Positions 45,053 to 54,743 of a DNA stretch of 64,000 bases are shown here, one piece after another (positions within the stretch are counted from its first letter, which is position 1; every line of letters starts with the position of its first letter). This stretch comes from Parabacteroides merdae ATCC 43184. Lineage in GTDB: Bacteria > Bacteroidota > Bacteroidia > Bacteroidales > Tannerellaceae. Location of the stretch: NCBI RefSeq assembly GCF_025151215.1, contig NZ_CP102286.1:2666001-2730000 (forward strand). Reading direction: 5' to 3'. The translations under genes and the position numbers were made by a program. The notes beneath the pieces were generated by a model. That model ran no database searches. It saw nothing but the letters and a program-made list of their open reading frames with translations, and was not told where the DNA came from.

Positions 45053-47176
45053 TTATTTGATCAAATCAGCACGACCCTGTACTTCTGTCAATACCTGCTT
45101 AGCGATAGAAGAAGATACTTGAGCATAGTGCGAGAACTGCATTGAAGAAGTTGCACGACCTGAAGTGATAGTACGCAAAGCTGTTACATAGCCGAATGTT
45201 TCAGCCAAAGGAACTTTTGCTTTTACAATACGAGCACCTGTACGACTTGTTTCCATACCTTCAACTTGTCCACGACGCTTGTTCAAGTCGCCGATTACAT
45301 CACCCATACTTTCTTCCGGAGTAACCACTTCCATCTGCATGATCGGTTCCATCAAAGCAGGACCTGCCTTTTCAGAAGCGTTCTTGAATGCCTGGATAGC
45401 TGCGATTTCGAAAGACAACTGGTCAGAGTCAACCGGGTGGAAAGAACCATCGATCAAAGTAACTTTCAGTTGATCCAACGGATAACCTGCCAATACACCG
45501 TTCTTCATAGCCTTCTCGAAACCTTTCTGAACTGACGGGATAAATTCCTTGGGAACGTTACCACCCTTCACTTCATCGATGAACTGCAAACTTCCTTCAA
45601 AGCCTTCATCTGCCGGTTCGATACGGACAATGATATCGGCAAACTTACCACGACCACCAGACTGCTTCTTGTAAACTTCACGAAGTTCGACAGATTTGGT
45701 GATAGCTTCTTTGTAAGTTACCTGAGGCTTACCCTGATTACATTCGACTTTGAATTCGCGTCTCAGACGGTCAATAATAATATCCAAGTGAAGCTCACCC
45801 ATACCGCTGATGACAGTCTGTCCTGTTTCTTCGTTAGTCTGAACCGTGAACGTCGGGTCTTCTTCGGCCAACTTAGCCAAGCCCATGCCCAGTTTATCCA
45901 AATCCTTCTGTGTCTTCGGTTCCACAGCGATACCGATAACCGGATCAGGGAAGTCCATAGATTCCAATGTGATCGGAGCGTTTTCGTCACACAGCGTATC
46001 CCCAGTACGGATATCCTTGAAACCTACACCTGCACCAATATCACCGCAACCGATCGTTTCCATCGGATTTTGCTTGTTAGAGTGCATCTGGAACAAACGA
46101 GAGATACGTTCTTTTTTGCCAGAACGCGTATTCAAGACATAAGAACCGGCGTTGATCGAACCTGAATAAACACGGAAGAAACAAAGGCGGCCTACATATG
46201 GGTCGGTAGCGATCTTGAATGCCAAAGCAGCCATCGGTTCCTCAAACAACGGCTTGCGGACAACGACTTTTTCAGGATCACTCGGATCCGTACCTTCAAT
46301 AGCTTCCGTATCTTCAGGAGACGGCAAATAAGCACAAACTGCATCCAATAACGTCTGAACACCTTTGTTCTTGAATGAAGATCCGCAAGTCATCGGGTTG
46401 ATCTGCATAGCTAATGTTCCCTTACGGATAGCCGTGTGAATCTCTTCTTCTGTGATAGTCGAAGGATCATCGAAGTATTTTTCCATGATCGCGTCGTCAC
46501 ATTCTGCCAAAGCTTCAAGCATCTTGTCACGCCATTCTTCAGCTTCAGCCTGAAGATCTGCCGGGATTTCTTCTATGCTATAGTCGGCTCCCATCGATTC
46601 GTCATGCCAATAGATGGCCTTCATCTTGATCAGGTCGACGATACCTTTGAATGTTTCTTCAGCACCGATAGGAATCTGGATAGGACACGGATGAGCGCCC
46701 AATACTTCCTTAACCTGGCGAACTACTTCATAGTAGTTTGCACCTGAACGGTCCATCTTGTTTACATAACCGATACGAGGTACATTATATTTATCAGCCT
46801 GACGCCATACAGTTTCAGACTGCGGCTCCACACCACCTACAGCACAGAAAGTAGCAACAGCACCATCCAGTACACGAAGAGAACGCTCAACTTCTACTGT
46901 AAAGTCCACGTGTCCCGGAGTATCAATCAAGTTGATCTTATATTTGTTACCCAAATAGTTCCAGAAAGTAGTTGTTGCAGCAGATGTGATTGTAATACCG
47001 CGTTCCTGCTCCTGGGCCATCCAGTCCATCGTAGCAGTACCATCATGCGTTTCACCGATCTTATGGGTCAGACCGGTGTAAAACAAGATACGTTCAGAAG
47101 TAGTTGTTTTACCAGCATCGATGTGAGCCATGATACCGATGTTTCTTGTAAACATTAATTGTTTATCGTTTGCCAT
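45053..47176 (-). CDS. fusA: Elongation factor G
   Basis: The translocation GTPase, 707 residues. GTP-binding motifs AHIDAGKTT (G1), DTPGHVDF (G3) and NKMD (G4) are intact, and domains II-V ([37 protein letters not shown]) follow in order. Its position in the str operon indicates the canonical factor rather than the second, divergent EF-G2 known from Bacteroides. Confidence 0.98.
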   Translation of the reverse strand: MANDKQLMFTRNIGIMAHIDAGKTTTSERILFYTGLTHKIGETHDGTATMDWMAQEQERGITITSAATTTFWNYLGNKYKINLIDTPGHVDFTVEVERSLRVLDGAVATFCAVGGVEPQSETVWRQADKYNVPRIGYVNKMDRSGANYYEVVRQVKEVLGAHPCPIQIPIGAEETFKGIVDLIKMKAIYWHDESMGADYSIEEIPADLQAEAEEWRDKMLEALAECDDAIMEKYFDDPSTITEEEIHTAIRKGTLAMQINPMTCGSSFKNKGVQTLLDAVCAYLPSPEDTEAIEGTDPSDPEKVVVRKPLFEEPMAALAFKIATDPYVGRLCFFRVYSGSINAGSYVLNTRSGKKERISRLFQMHSNKQNPMETIGCGDIGAGVGFKDIRTGDTLCDENAPITLESMDFPDPVIGIAVEPKTQKDLDKLGMGLAKLAEEDPTFTVQTNEETGQTVISGMGELHLDIIIDRLRREFKVECNQGKPQVTYKEAITKSVELREVYKKQSGGRGKFADIIVRIEPADEGFEGSLQFIDEVKGGNVPKEFIPSVQKGFEKAMKNGVLAGYPLDQLKVTLIDGSFHPVDSDQLSFEIAAIQAFKNASEKAGPALMEPIMQMEVVTPEESMGDVIGDLNKRRGQVEGMETSRTGARIVKAKVPLAETFGYVTALRTITSGRATSSMQFSHYAQVSSSIAKQVLTEVQGRADLIK

Positions 47177-47197
47177 ATTCTTTCTTAGCCTTTATAA

Positions 47198-47674
47198 TTA
47201 AAATCTGAAGTGAGCGAATGCACGGTTAGCTTCGGCCATACGGTGCATATCTTCTTTTCTCTTGAATGCTCCGCCCTGGTTATTGAAAGCATCTACAATC
47301 TCTGCAGACAGCTTATCAGCCATAGTCTTACCACCACGTTTACGTGCGAAGATGATGAGGTTCTTCATTGAAATCGATTCTTTACGATCGGGGCGAATTT
47401 CAGTAGGTACTTGGAAAGTAGCACCACCAACACGGCGAGATTTCACTTCGACTTGAGGAGTAATGTTGTCGAGTGCAGCTTTCCAAATTTCGAGAGCGGA
47501 CTTTTCTTCGTTAGGCATTTTGGCCTTAACTGTTTCCAAAGCGGAATAGAAAATTTCGAAGGCAGTATTCTTCTTGCCATCATACATCAAATGGTTAACG
47601 AATCTCGTAACCTTAACATCACCGAAAACAGGATCCGGGAGGATCTGTCTTTTCTTTGGTTTTGCTTTTCTCAT
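47198..47674 (-). CDS. rpsG: 30S ribosomal protein S7
   Basis: Primary assembly protein of the 30S head. The ATG at 47674 gives [27 protein letters not shown] (158 residues). An open in-frame extension of 26 codons exists upstream but is not S7-like, so it is left out. The 154-base rpsL-rpsG spacer contains a GGTTC-CGCT-GAACC hairpin at 47730-47743 and may be the S7 autoregulatory site by analogy with E. coli. Confidence 0.96.
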   Translation of the reverse strand: MRKAKPKKRQILPDPVFGDVKVTRFVNHLMYDGKKNTAFEIFYSALETVKAKMPNEEKSALEIWKAALDNITPQVEVKSRRVGGATFQVPTEIRPDRKESISMKNLIIFARKRGGKTMADKLSAEIVDAFNNQGGAFKRKEDMHRMAEANRAFAHFRF

Positions 47675-47729
47675 TTTGTTTTCAAAAATTTCGTTCTTGT
47701 TCTTGGTTGCCTTTAATACGTCTTCAACG

Positions 47730-47743
47730 GTTCCGCTGAACCA
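47730..47743 (-). promoter_or_regulatory. Hairpin in the rpsL-rpsG spacer, candidate S7 leader element
   Basis: A five-base GGTTC/GAACC stem with a CGCT loop, extended by two A-T pairs beyond one mismatch, lies 56 bases upstream of the rpsG start within the unusually long spacer. Regulation by S7 is known in E. coli for the same position; here it is inference only. Confidence 0.35.
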
Positions 47744-47828
47744 TTTACTCAACCTATAGCCTATCCAAATAACTCAAACCAGCTTTAATACTTAAATTTA
47801 AATTCTCAGTTTGAAGGGATGTAACTAA

Positions 47829-48239
47829 TTACTTCTTCTTTCCTTTAGCTGCAGCTGCTGCCTGCCCCGGTTTCGGACGTTTAGCGCCGTATTTGGAACG
47901 TCTCTGAGTACGTCCGTTTACGCCTGCAGTATCCAAGGTTCCACGTACAATGTGATAACGTACACCAGGAAGGTCCTTAACACGACCACCACGAACCAAC
48001 ACGATTGAGTGTTCCTGCAGATTGTGTCCTTCTCCCGGAATGTAAGAGTTTACTTCTTTTCCATTTGTCAAACGAACTCTCGCTACTTTACGCATTGCAG
48101 AGTTAGGCTTCTTCGGAGTTGTAGTATAAACACGAACGCAAACACCACGTCTCTGCGGACATGAATCCAATGCGGGTGATTTACCCTTTTCCACCAAAGT
48201 TTCCCTTCCTTTTCTAACTAATTGCTGAATTGTAGGCAT
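47829..48239 (-). CDS. rpsL: 30S ribosomal protein S12
   Basis: Decoding-site protein, first gene of the super-operon. [34 protein letters not shown] and [13 protein letters not shown] are conserved; the Lys residues at the streptomycin-resistance positions (PKKPNS and RVKDLP) are wild type. 136 residues with a basic tail. Confidence 0.98.
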   Translation of the reverse strand: MPTIQQLVRKGRETLVEKGKSPALDSCPQRRGVCVRVYTTTPKKPNSAMRKVARVRLTNGKEVNSYIPGEGHNLQEHSIVLVRGGRVKDLPGVRYHIVRGTLDTAGVNGRTQRRSKYGAKRPKPGQAAAAAKGKKK

Positions 48240-48305
48240 TTCTTTTCTTTTTTAAACTTTGAATGTGTTATTATTATAATTATCTATTTCTTCAATTTTG
48301 AGCTG

Positions 48306-48335
48306 CAAAGGTACACATTCTTTTCGGACTATCAA
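48306..48335 (-). promoter_or_regulatory. rpsL promoter, downstream copy
   Basis: On the minus strand: TTG (48335-48333), a 19-base spacer, and TACCTTTG (48313-48306), a full match to the Bacteroidetes consensus, 67 bases upstream of the rpsL ATG. Confidence 0.8.
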
Positions 48336-48378
48336 TAAGTTGCGCCTTCTTTTTCGCACACTTCGCGCTAAAACGCTG

Positions 48379-48408
48379 CAAAGGTACGCATTTGTTCCCG
48401 TTTCACAA
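48379..48408 (-). promoter_or_regulatory. rpsL promoter, upstream copy
   Basis: On the minus strand: TTG (48408-48406), a 19-base spacer, TACCTTTG (48386-48379). The plus-strand 13-mer GCTGCAAAGGTAC around both -7 boxes is identical, 73 bp apart. The rest of the 48240-48605 gap shows no gene. Confidence 0.8.
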
Positions 48409-48605
48409 GAGGCCGCTTTTATTCATTTATAAATAATTAACTATTATTTCTCTTACAAACTCCGTTAACCCAGAACAACCGACCTCTTTTACACGAAATC
48501 CAGTAGGTATCGGATAAAGAATCGATGCCCACTGGATTCACATTTGATGCTTATCGGATCAAAAACGAACGACTGTTAGAAGAATATCGATCCCCCTTCA
48601 GTCGA

Positions 48606-50471
48606 TTATTTGAAACGTTTCTCCAATTCCTCGTCCGTCAACTTCGAAATAATGGTTTTTCCATCAGGAGTAAGATTCGACTCCTGGCAGGAGAAAAGAG
48701 AAGCGAGCAAGTTGTCCATCTCTTCACCAGACAGGATCTTTCCCGGACGGATAGCAGCCGCTTTTGCCAGAGAAAGTGCCAACGAGTCACAGATCTCCTC
48801 ATGTACTTCGCAACCGGTATCGATCACACGATCCACCATATTCCGAATCAAAGATACCGGATCAAGATTCTCCACACCGGCAGGAAGTCCATTGATAGCG
48901 TAGCTGTTATTTCCCAGGTTCGTCAGATCAAAACCGATAAAACGCATATCTTCGAGCAAGGTCGGCAAGACCGTAGCTTCGCTAGCGGTAAACTCGACAA
49001 TCTCAGGGAAAAGGACTTGCTGGGAAGCACCTCGCTGCTGCCTGATGTTTGTAATGTACTGGTCGAACAGGATACGGACATGGGCACGGTGTTGATCGAT
49101 CAAAGCCAAACCTGACTTCAAAGAAGTTATGATATATTTTCCTTTATACTGATAACAAGGGTTGGACACATCGTTGAACAAACTGCCCGAAGTGTCCTGA
49201 ACAGCCACTTCGTCAGCCTCAATAGTTGGCTCAGAAATATCCGGAGCCAAAAAAGATCCGGTTAATTCCGCCCCCTGTCGTATAGCGTTCCGGTCACCCT
49301 CGAAATCATTATAAAGCTTGGACCAGTCGAATTCCGGTTTCTTATAGGAAGAGGTTTCAAAAGGATTATACCCGGAATTCACCTGCACACGGGGAGCTTT
49401 ATAAGGTGCCGCTTCCTTCACGGGATTATACACAGGAATATCGATGGCGTCTTCCACATCGAAATCAATAGTCGGGATCGCACTGGACTTGGCCAGCGCT
49501 TCACGAGTCGCGGCCATCAGGATTTGCCAGATCGGCTGTTCGTTTTCAAACTTGATCTCCGTCTTGGTCGGATGGATATTGACATCTATCGTTGCCGGAT
49601 CAAGCGTAAAGTAGATAAAGTAGTTCGGCTGCTCACCTGCCGGGATCAGTTGTTCGTAAGCCTGCATGACCGCTTTGTGAAAATACGGATGCTTCATAAA
49701 ACGTCCGTTTACAAAGAAATACTGCAAAGCCCCCCTCTTCTTTGCCGAATCAGGCCGTCCCACAAAGCCGGAGATCGTCACTAACGAACTTTGCGCATCC
49801 ACAGAAAGGAGCTTCTGGTTCAGCGTTTTTCCATATACATTAACAATACGTTGCCTCAAACCGGACTCAGGCAGGTTGAATATCTCCGTATCGTTATGGT
49901 AAAGAGACAAAGCAACCTGCGAATTGACCAAGGCAATCCGTTCGAACTCATTGATGATATTCCGGAACTCCGTCTCATTCGATTTCAGAAACTTTCGACG
50001 TGCCGGAACATTAAAGAAGAGGTTCTTCACTGAAAAAATACTCCCCTCGGTACAGGCATCCGGTTCGACACTCTCTAATTCTGAACCCGAAAATACAAGA
50101 TGCGTCCCCAGTTCGGCTCCTTTCAGGCGAGTACGAAGCTCTACTTGTGAAACCGCCACTATCGAAGCAAGCGCCTCGCCACGAAATCCCATCGTATGAA
50201 GAGAAAAAAGATCGTCTGCAGTAGAAATTTTCGAAGTTGCATGCCGTTCAAAAGCCATGCGGGCGTCAGTCTCAGACATACCTTTTCCATCATCGATCAC
50301 TTGGACCAATGTACGACCGGCGTCCTTTATATTCACCTGAATGTGTCCGGCGCCGGCATCCACCGCATTTTCTACCAACTCCTTTACGACAGAGGCAGGA
50401 CGCTGGATAACCTCGCCCGCCGCTATCTGATTGGCAATACTGTCAGGAAGTAAATGAATTATATCACTCAT
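48606..50471 (-). CDS. mutL: DNA mismatch repair protein MutL
   Basis: GHKL-type ATPase of mismatch repair. The ATG at 50471 begins [43 protein letters not shown]-binding motifs [20 protein letters not shown] and the transducer domain follow, 621 residues in all. The C-terminal DQHA-type endonuclease motif reads [12 protein letters not shown], where the expected Glu is Val, and the CPHGRP-like motif reads TPDGKT. The start shares one base with the upstream stop (TAATG). Co-transcribed with the OMP-biogenesis genes. Confidence 0.96.
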   Translation of the reverse strand: MSDIIHLLPDSIANQIAAGEVIQRPASVVKELVENAVDAGAGHIQVNIKDAGRTLVQVIDDGKGMSETDARMAFERHATSKISTADDLFSLHTMGFRGEALASIVAVSQVELRTRLKGAELGTHLVFSGSELESVEPDACTEGSIFSVKNLFFNVPARRKFLKSNETEFRNIINEFERIALVNSQVALSLYHNDTEIFNLPESGLRQRIVNVYGKTLNQKLLSVDAQSSLVTISGFVGRPDSAKKRGALQYFFVNGRFMKHPYFHKAVMQAYEQLIPAGEQPNYFIYFTLDPATIDVNIHPTKTEIKFENEQPIWQILMAATREALAKSSAIPTIDFDVEDAIDIPVYNPVKEAAPYKAPRVQVNSGYNPFETSSYKKPEFDWSKLYNDFEGDRNAIRQGAELTGSFLAPDISEPTIEADEVAVQDTSGSLFNDVSNPCYQYKGKYIITSLKSGLALIDQHRAHVRILFDQYITNIRQQRGASQQVLFPEIVEFTASEATVLPTLLEDMRFIGFDLTNLGNNSYAINGLPAGVENLDPVSLIRNMVDRVIDTGCEVHEEICDSLALSLAKAAAIRPGKILSGEEMDNLLASLFSCQESNLTPDGKTIISKLTDEELEKRFK

Positions 50472-50779
50472 TACATAAACAAGTACCAAAATATACCACC
50501 CAAAATAGCAGCGGCCAATAACAACTTCATGTTCTTATATGTCCGACTCCGGGAATCATGCCCGTTATCACGGCTCTTTTTCAGATGAGAAGTGCCTTCG
50601 ACAAAGCTACCTTTGATTTCGGCTTTATAATCATCAATCGACAATTCTTCTTCCATGCCAATCTCACGCTTCACTTTGCGGATGCGATCTTCCATCGCCT
50701 CCTTATGAGGATCCCAATAGATTGGCTTATGATCGAACTGCCGAGGCTTCCGCACATTATAAAATGAGAATAATGCCAT
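50471..50779 (-). CDS. Small tail-anchored membrane protein (102 aa)
   Basis: A Bacteroidales-conserved type of protein with a basic/acidic soluble part ([35 protein letters not shown] helix) and one C-terminal transmembrane helix ([17 protein letters not shown]). No known domain recognised. It sits between the OstA-like gene and mutL, overlapping the latter by one base. Confidence 0.75.
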   Translation of the reverse strand: MALFSFYNVRKPRQFDHKPIYWDPHKEAMEDRIRKVKREIGMEEELSIDDYKAEIKGSFVEGTSHLKKSRDNGHDSRSRTYKNMKLLLAAAILGGIFWYLFM

Positions 50780-50807
50780 AGTCTTTTATTATTTGAAAAA
50801 TTCTTTG

Positions 50808-52487
50808 CTAATGTACAAATTTATTGCTTCTCTTGGGTGATTCCGTCGCTTTTCTTTTCACCACCTCGTAAATGTCATCCCTATTCTTCGGACGCAGATA
50901 GTCGAACCAATAAAAATCTTTCAACATCTTTTGATCGGGTTTCAGATCCGGAATAGGAGTCAAGGTCCCGGAAGCATTGACATAAAGTCCCATTCTCTCC
51001 AGTTTATTATTCCTTATCCACATTGAAAGATGAGAACCTTTTGCATTATTCATGCCAACCTTAGAACCATCCTTTTCCAAAGGATAATAATTCAACTCCG
51101 CATTTCCGTTTACATCAATACGACGCAATTCCTGTCCCTCAAAATAGGCTTTCAGGTCGTTCCCCTTCAACTGGTTATAGTAACTCGAGTCGACATGCTG
51201 TGCCGCAAAAGCAAACTGGATCACATGGGCATATTCGATCGTACTATCATTCATATAAATAGCGATCGTATCGCCATACAGTTGATATTGTTCATTCCAG
51301 AGAACCGGTTCCGTATACATATATAATACAGAATCGCGCGTATTGAACTGCATGGAGTCACATACGCCTTGCATATCGATCCGATAGAAACGTACGCCGT
51401 AATAGGCCTTGATCTCCCGGTAGACGGAGTCGACCGTCACCATCTGCAACGTATCGGCATGCAAAAACAACGTATCGCCTTGTGAATACTCAAGGAAGCG
51501 GGCACTGTCGGTTGCAAAAGCATATCCGGTCTGTTCATTATAATAACCATATTCGCCTTGCAGCGTCACATGCTGGGCCGTATCAATCAGGCTCATATTC
51601 CCATAGACCTCTCCCATACCCGTATCCCGATTATAAAAGATAGAGTCACCGATCAAGATCTTCTCACCCGATTCAACCTGGGACTGATCAAGCAAAAGGG
51701 ATGTGTTGTTCACCGTATCATACCATCCTCTTGAAGTATGGATCGTGCCACTGTCCGAAACAATGACAGACGGCCCCAGGATGGTAGCTACCTTGGATTC
51801 TGTGTCATAATGCAAAGTATCGGAATACAATGTAAAGTCAGGGTTCTCAACCTGCACGCTGTCATTGAACACCGCCAGCTTCGTCTCCGGAGAATATTGT
51901 CCGTAAAAAGAAGATAGTTGATTCAGAGAATCTACAATTAGCCCACCTTCAAAATAGTATCCGATATTCGGAATGCGTTCATAATTGAGGCTATCCGTAA
52001 AGAGCGTCACCTGCCCGTTCTCCATCCGGACATTCTCGCGCAGATAAGCCACCTGCGTGTTTCCGTCATAAAAAAGATAATCTCCGTAGACGAACAAGGT
52101 GTCTCCCTGCTCCATCCGGACATTACTGAAAGCTTCGAGCGAATTGGTCTGTTCGAAAAAGTAAGCACTGTCGCAATACATATATGAACTGTCATGCCGG
52201 AAACATACATCGCCGTTCAATATCTGCGCATCCGGCTTTACAGCCTTATCGAAAGATAGCGTATTGGAATGGATCAGGTATACCTTCGTCTTTTTGGGCG
52301 GGACAGTATCCGTCATAACCTGCAAACTATCGGCTGCCTTCAAGCTGTCCGGCGGGGCGACTGTCACATCTTGTGCGGTAATAACAGTAGTATCTGCATG
52401 CACAATACTATCTTGGGCCTGTGCAAAGGCACAGACCGCCAACACAAAAAACAGACCTGTGAAAATAAATTTATTTACAGTCCTCAT
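50808..52487 (-). CDS. OstA-like protein (LptA/LptD N-terminal type)
   Basis: A 559-residue exported protein. The signal peptide is at residues 7-24 (LFFVLAVCAFAQA). The rest consists of OstA/LptA-type beta strands repeating the pattern F-x-x-D/S-L-x-Y-x-x-x-x-x-x-A-x-L, such as NGDVCFRHDSSYMYCDSAYFF. OstA-like proteins carry lipopolysaccharide across the periplasm. Its ATG overlaps the stop of the PPIase gene upstream (ATGA). With the foldases it forms an outer-membrane assembly operon. Confidence 0.85.
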   Translation of the reverse strand: MRTVNKFIFTGLFFVLAVCAFAQAQDSIVHADTTVITAQDVTVAPPDSLKAADSLQVMTDTVPPKKTKVYLIHSNTLSFDKAVKPDAQILNGDVCFRHDSSYMYCDSAYFFEQTNSLEAFSNVRMEQGDTLFVYGDYLFYDGNTQVAYLRENVRMENGQVTLFTDSLNYERIPNIGYYFEGGLIVDSLNQLSSFYGQYSPETKLAVFNDSVQVENPDFTLYSDTLHYDTESKVATILGPSVIVSDSGTIHTSRGWYDTVNNTSLLLDQSQVESGEKILIGDSIFYNRDTGMGEVYGNMSLIDTAQHVTLQGEYGYYNEQTGYAFATDSARFLEYSQGDTLFLHADTLQMVTVDSVYREIKAYYGVRFYRIDMQGVCDSMQFNTRDSVLYMYTEPVLWNEQYQLYGDTIAIYMNDSTIEYAHVIQFAFAAQHVDSSYYNQLKGNDLKAYFEGQELRRIDVNGNAELNYYPLEKDGSKVGMNNAKGSHLSMWIRNNKLERMGLYVNASGTLTPIPDLKPDQKMLKDFYWFDYLRPKNRDDIYEVVKRKATESPKRSNKFVH

Positions 52488-53848
52488 TCTTTAATCCAGC
52501 CGGGATACTGGAAATCACAATTACGCCAGCCGTCGCTGATACGCACATATGTGCTTTTCTGCTTCTTAATGATCCAGTCATGCAGCAGCTCTTCGCGTTT
52601 CCGAGATTCGACAATCGACTTCAAAGCCTGATAGTCATCCGATATATTTGCCTTATGCTGGTCCACTCTGGCTTTCAGTTTTACAATAGCAACAACTTCT
52701 TTCTGCTTATCGTTGATCATAGTGAAAGGTTTGGAGATATCTCCCACCTGCATCGTATAAACCATCTTACCGATTTCCTGTGGCAGTTCGGCCATCTCGA
52801 ATTTCGGAGTGCTGTGGTTGTCACTTTCAAAGTTCTGGTTCACCATCAAACCTTTGTTATTTCTCGTATCCTTGTCAGCAGAGATAAAAGTTGCCGCTTC
52901 TTCAAATGTAAATTTCTTTGCCGTTAAGTCGTTATACAACGAATCCATACGTGTCATACACTCGTTCAACTCCTTGTCCGAAACTTTCGGCTTCAACAAG
53001 ATATGGCGGCAGTTGATACGGTCGCCACGCTTTTCGATCAATTGGATAATATGATAGCCATATTCAGTCTGCACGATCTGGGAAATCTTTTTCGGATCCT
53101 TCAAGTTGAAAGCGACGTTAGCGAATTCGGGCAACAAACTTGTCTTACCCAAAAATCCAAGTTCTCCGCCTCTTTTGGCTGATTCCGGGTCTTCCGAATA
53201 CAGACGGGCCAATGTCGAAAATTCATATTTCCCGCTGTTGATATCATCGGTAAACTGGCGAAGACGAGCCTTGATGGCATCTGTCTCTTCAAACGGGATC
53301 TTCGGTTCCATCGTGATAATCTGCACCTCGACAGTTGTCGGGATATTAGGCAGACTGTCTTTGGACAACTGGCTGTAATACTTACGGACTTCGGAGGGTG
53401 TCAACTTGATTTCACCGATCAGCTGGCGCTTCATCTGTTCAACAGTCTGTTGCTCCATGATCATTTCCTTACGTTCGTCCTTCAGTTGGGAAATCTTTTT
53501 ACCGAAATATTCCTCCAGCTTTTCCTTAGATCCCATCTGGTTGATTGCGAAATTGATCCAACGATCCGTCTCCTGGATCACCTGGTTTTCACTCACTTCC
53601 ACACTATCGATCTTCGCTTGGTTCAGAAACAGCTTCTGTATTGCCATCTGTTCGGGGAGCACGCAATAAGGGTCACCGTCAAAACGCTGTCCCTCGTTTT
53701 GCAGATATAAACGCTGGCTTTCGATGTCCGAACGCAAAATTGCATCATCTCCCACCACCCACACGATTTCATCGATTACATTATCCTGGGCATACACCAC
53801 ACAAGATAAACAGGCAAGAATGAATACTGTCAAAATCTTTTTCATCAT
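52484..53848 (-). CDS. SurA-type periplasmic peptidyl-prolyl isomerase
   Basis: A 454-residue chaperone. Signal peptide at residues 4-20 (VFILACLSCVVYAQ). The N-terminal SurA helical domain (DNVIDEIVWVVGDDAILRSDIE) is followed by two parvulin domains: ARLYSEDPESAKRGGELGFLGKTSLLPEF ... GYHIIQLIEKRG, then RHILLKPKVSD. It would escort outer-membrane proteins through the periplasm. Third in a run of three related genes. Confidence 0.92.
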   Translation of the reverse strand: MMKKILTVFILACLSCVVYAQDNVIDEIVWVVGDDAILRSDIESQRLYLQNEGQRFDGDPYCVLPEQMAIQKLFLNQAKIDSVEVSENQVIQETDRWINFAINQMGSKEKLEEYFGKKISQLKDERKEMIMEQQTVEQMKRQLIGEIKLTPSEVRKYYSQLSKDSLPNIPTTVEVQIITMEPKIPFEETDAIKARLRQFTDDINSGKYEFSTLARLYSEDPESAKRGGELGFLGKTSLLPEFANVAFNLKDPKKISQIVQTEYGYHIIQLIEKRGDRINCRHILLKPKVSDKELNECMTRMDSLYNDLTAKKFTFEEAATFISADKDTRNNKGLMVNQNFESDNHSTPKFEMAELPQEIGKMVYTMQVGDISKPFTMINDKQKEVVAIVKLKARVDQHKANISDDYQALKSIVESRKREELLHDWIIKKQKSTYVRISDGWRNCDFQYPGWIKE

Positions 53849-53870
53849 GTACTTCTCTATAAGCTACCAA

Positions 53871-54728
53871 TCACGGTTCCGTATAAAACTTGACGTCACC
53901 GCTCCTGACTGCATCATTATATAATTCTTCTTCAAATTTCTTCAAAAATTCCACCTTACGCCGATTTGTCAGCATCTCCACGATCTGCGCACTGGCATAG
54001 TCGTATGGCGCCACACTTCCCGCAGGCAGATATTCCTTAATATTCAACAGATAGCAATATGTACTATCCGAAACTTCGACAAACTTGTTTGCCCTCAAGA
54101 AGTCGTTCGCATTCGACACATGCACCGGAATATTGTCCATCACCTGGTCAAAGTCCACCCATTTGTCGTAAAAGTAGTCATAAATACTGGCATTCTGTAC
54201 ACTATACTTCTCAATTTTTTCTAAAGAAGCCTCAGAAGTCGATCTATACCATCCCTTTACATCAACGAGGCCGGGGGCATCCACCGGGATCTTCAGGAAG
54301 AGACCTTTCACCAAAGCCTTGTCCAAGACAAATTTTTTCTGGTTTTCTTCGTAATAACTCAGCATGTCGCTTTCCTGAAACTCGGAAGAAAGCCTTTCTT
54401 TTATCAACTGTTCCTGATACCGATAGCGGATCAGCGAATGACGATATTCCTCCACCAGCTTATCCACTTCCGCCTTATCTTCTCCCTCCAAGTTGCGCAA
54501 GGCCACATCGTAGACCAATGCATCTTTCACCCACTTCCTTTCCAAACTTTCGGCAAGCAACATACTGTCAGCCGAGGACAATCCGCGCGGGATCTGCTGT
54601 TTTATCTCCGAACGTCTCAAAGTCCGGTCCTTCACTTTTACCAACACATCCGCATCATCCACAGGCTGCGTTCCCTTACAAGAACACAGCAAAGATACGA
54701 ATGCTATAAAAATGAAGCAATATCTCAT
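53871..54728 (-). CDS. Lipoprotein related to SurA/PpiD foldases, degenerate parvulin domain
   Basis: A 285-residue lipoprotein (hydrophobic core, LLCSC box, Cys17). VLVKVKDRTLRRSEIKQQIP is a SurA-N-like opening, and the helical part to about 145 (YEENQKKFVLDKALVKGLFLKIP) leads into a region where an active parvulin would show a HIL/GYHI pair; neither is evident, so isomerase activity is doubtful. Twenty-two bases before the SurA gene. Probably a chaperone-like partner. Confidence 0.7.
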   Translation of the reverse strand: MRYCFIFIAFVSLLCSCKGTQPVDDADVLVKVKDRTLRRSEIKQQIPRGLSSADSMLLAESLERKWVKDALVYDVALRNLEGEDKAEVDKLVEEYRHSLIRYRYQEQLIKERLSSEFQESDMLSYYEENQKKFVLDKALVKGLFLKIPVDAPGLVDVKGWYRSTSEASLEKIEKYSVQNASIYDYFYDKWVDFDQVMDNIPVHVSNANDFLRANKFVEVSDSTYCYLLNIKEYLPAGSVAPYDYASAQIVEMLTNRRKVEFLKKFEEELYNDAVRSGDVKFYTEP

Positions 54729-54743
54729 ATAACTTTCTCTTTA

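Noticed and set aside
30229..48239. Search for tuf, tRNA or horizontally acquired genes within the ribosomal cluster
   Set aside because: None found; order and lengths are typical for Bacteroidetes.
48525..49115. A 196-codon plus-strand frame against mutL
   Set aside because: Antisense shadow of mutL.
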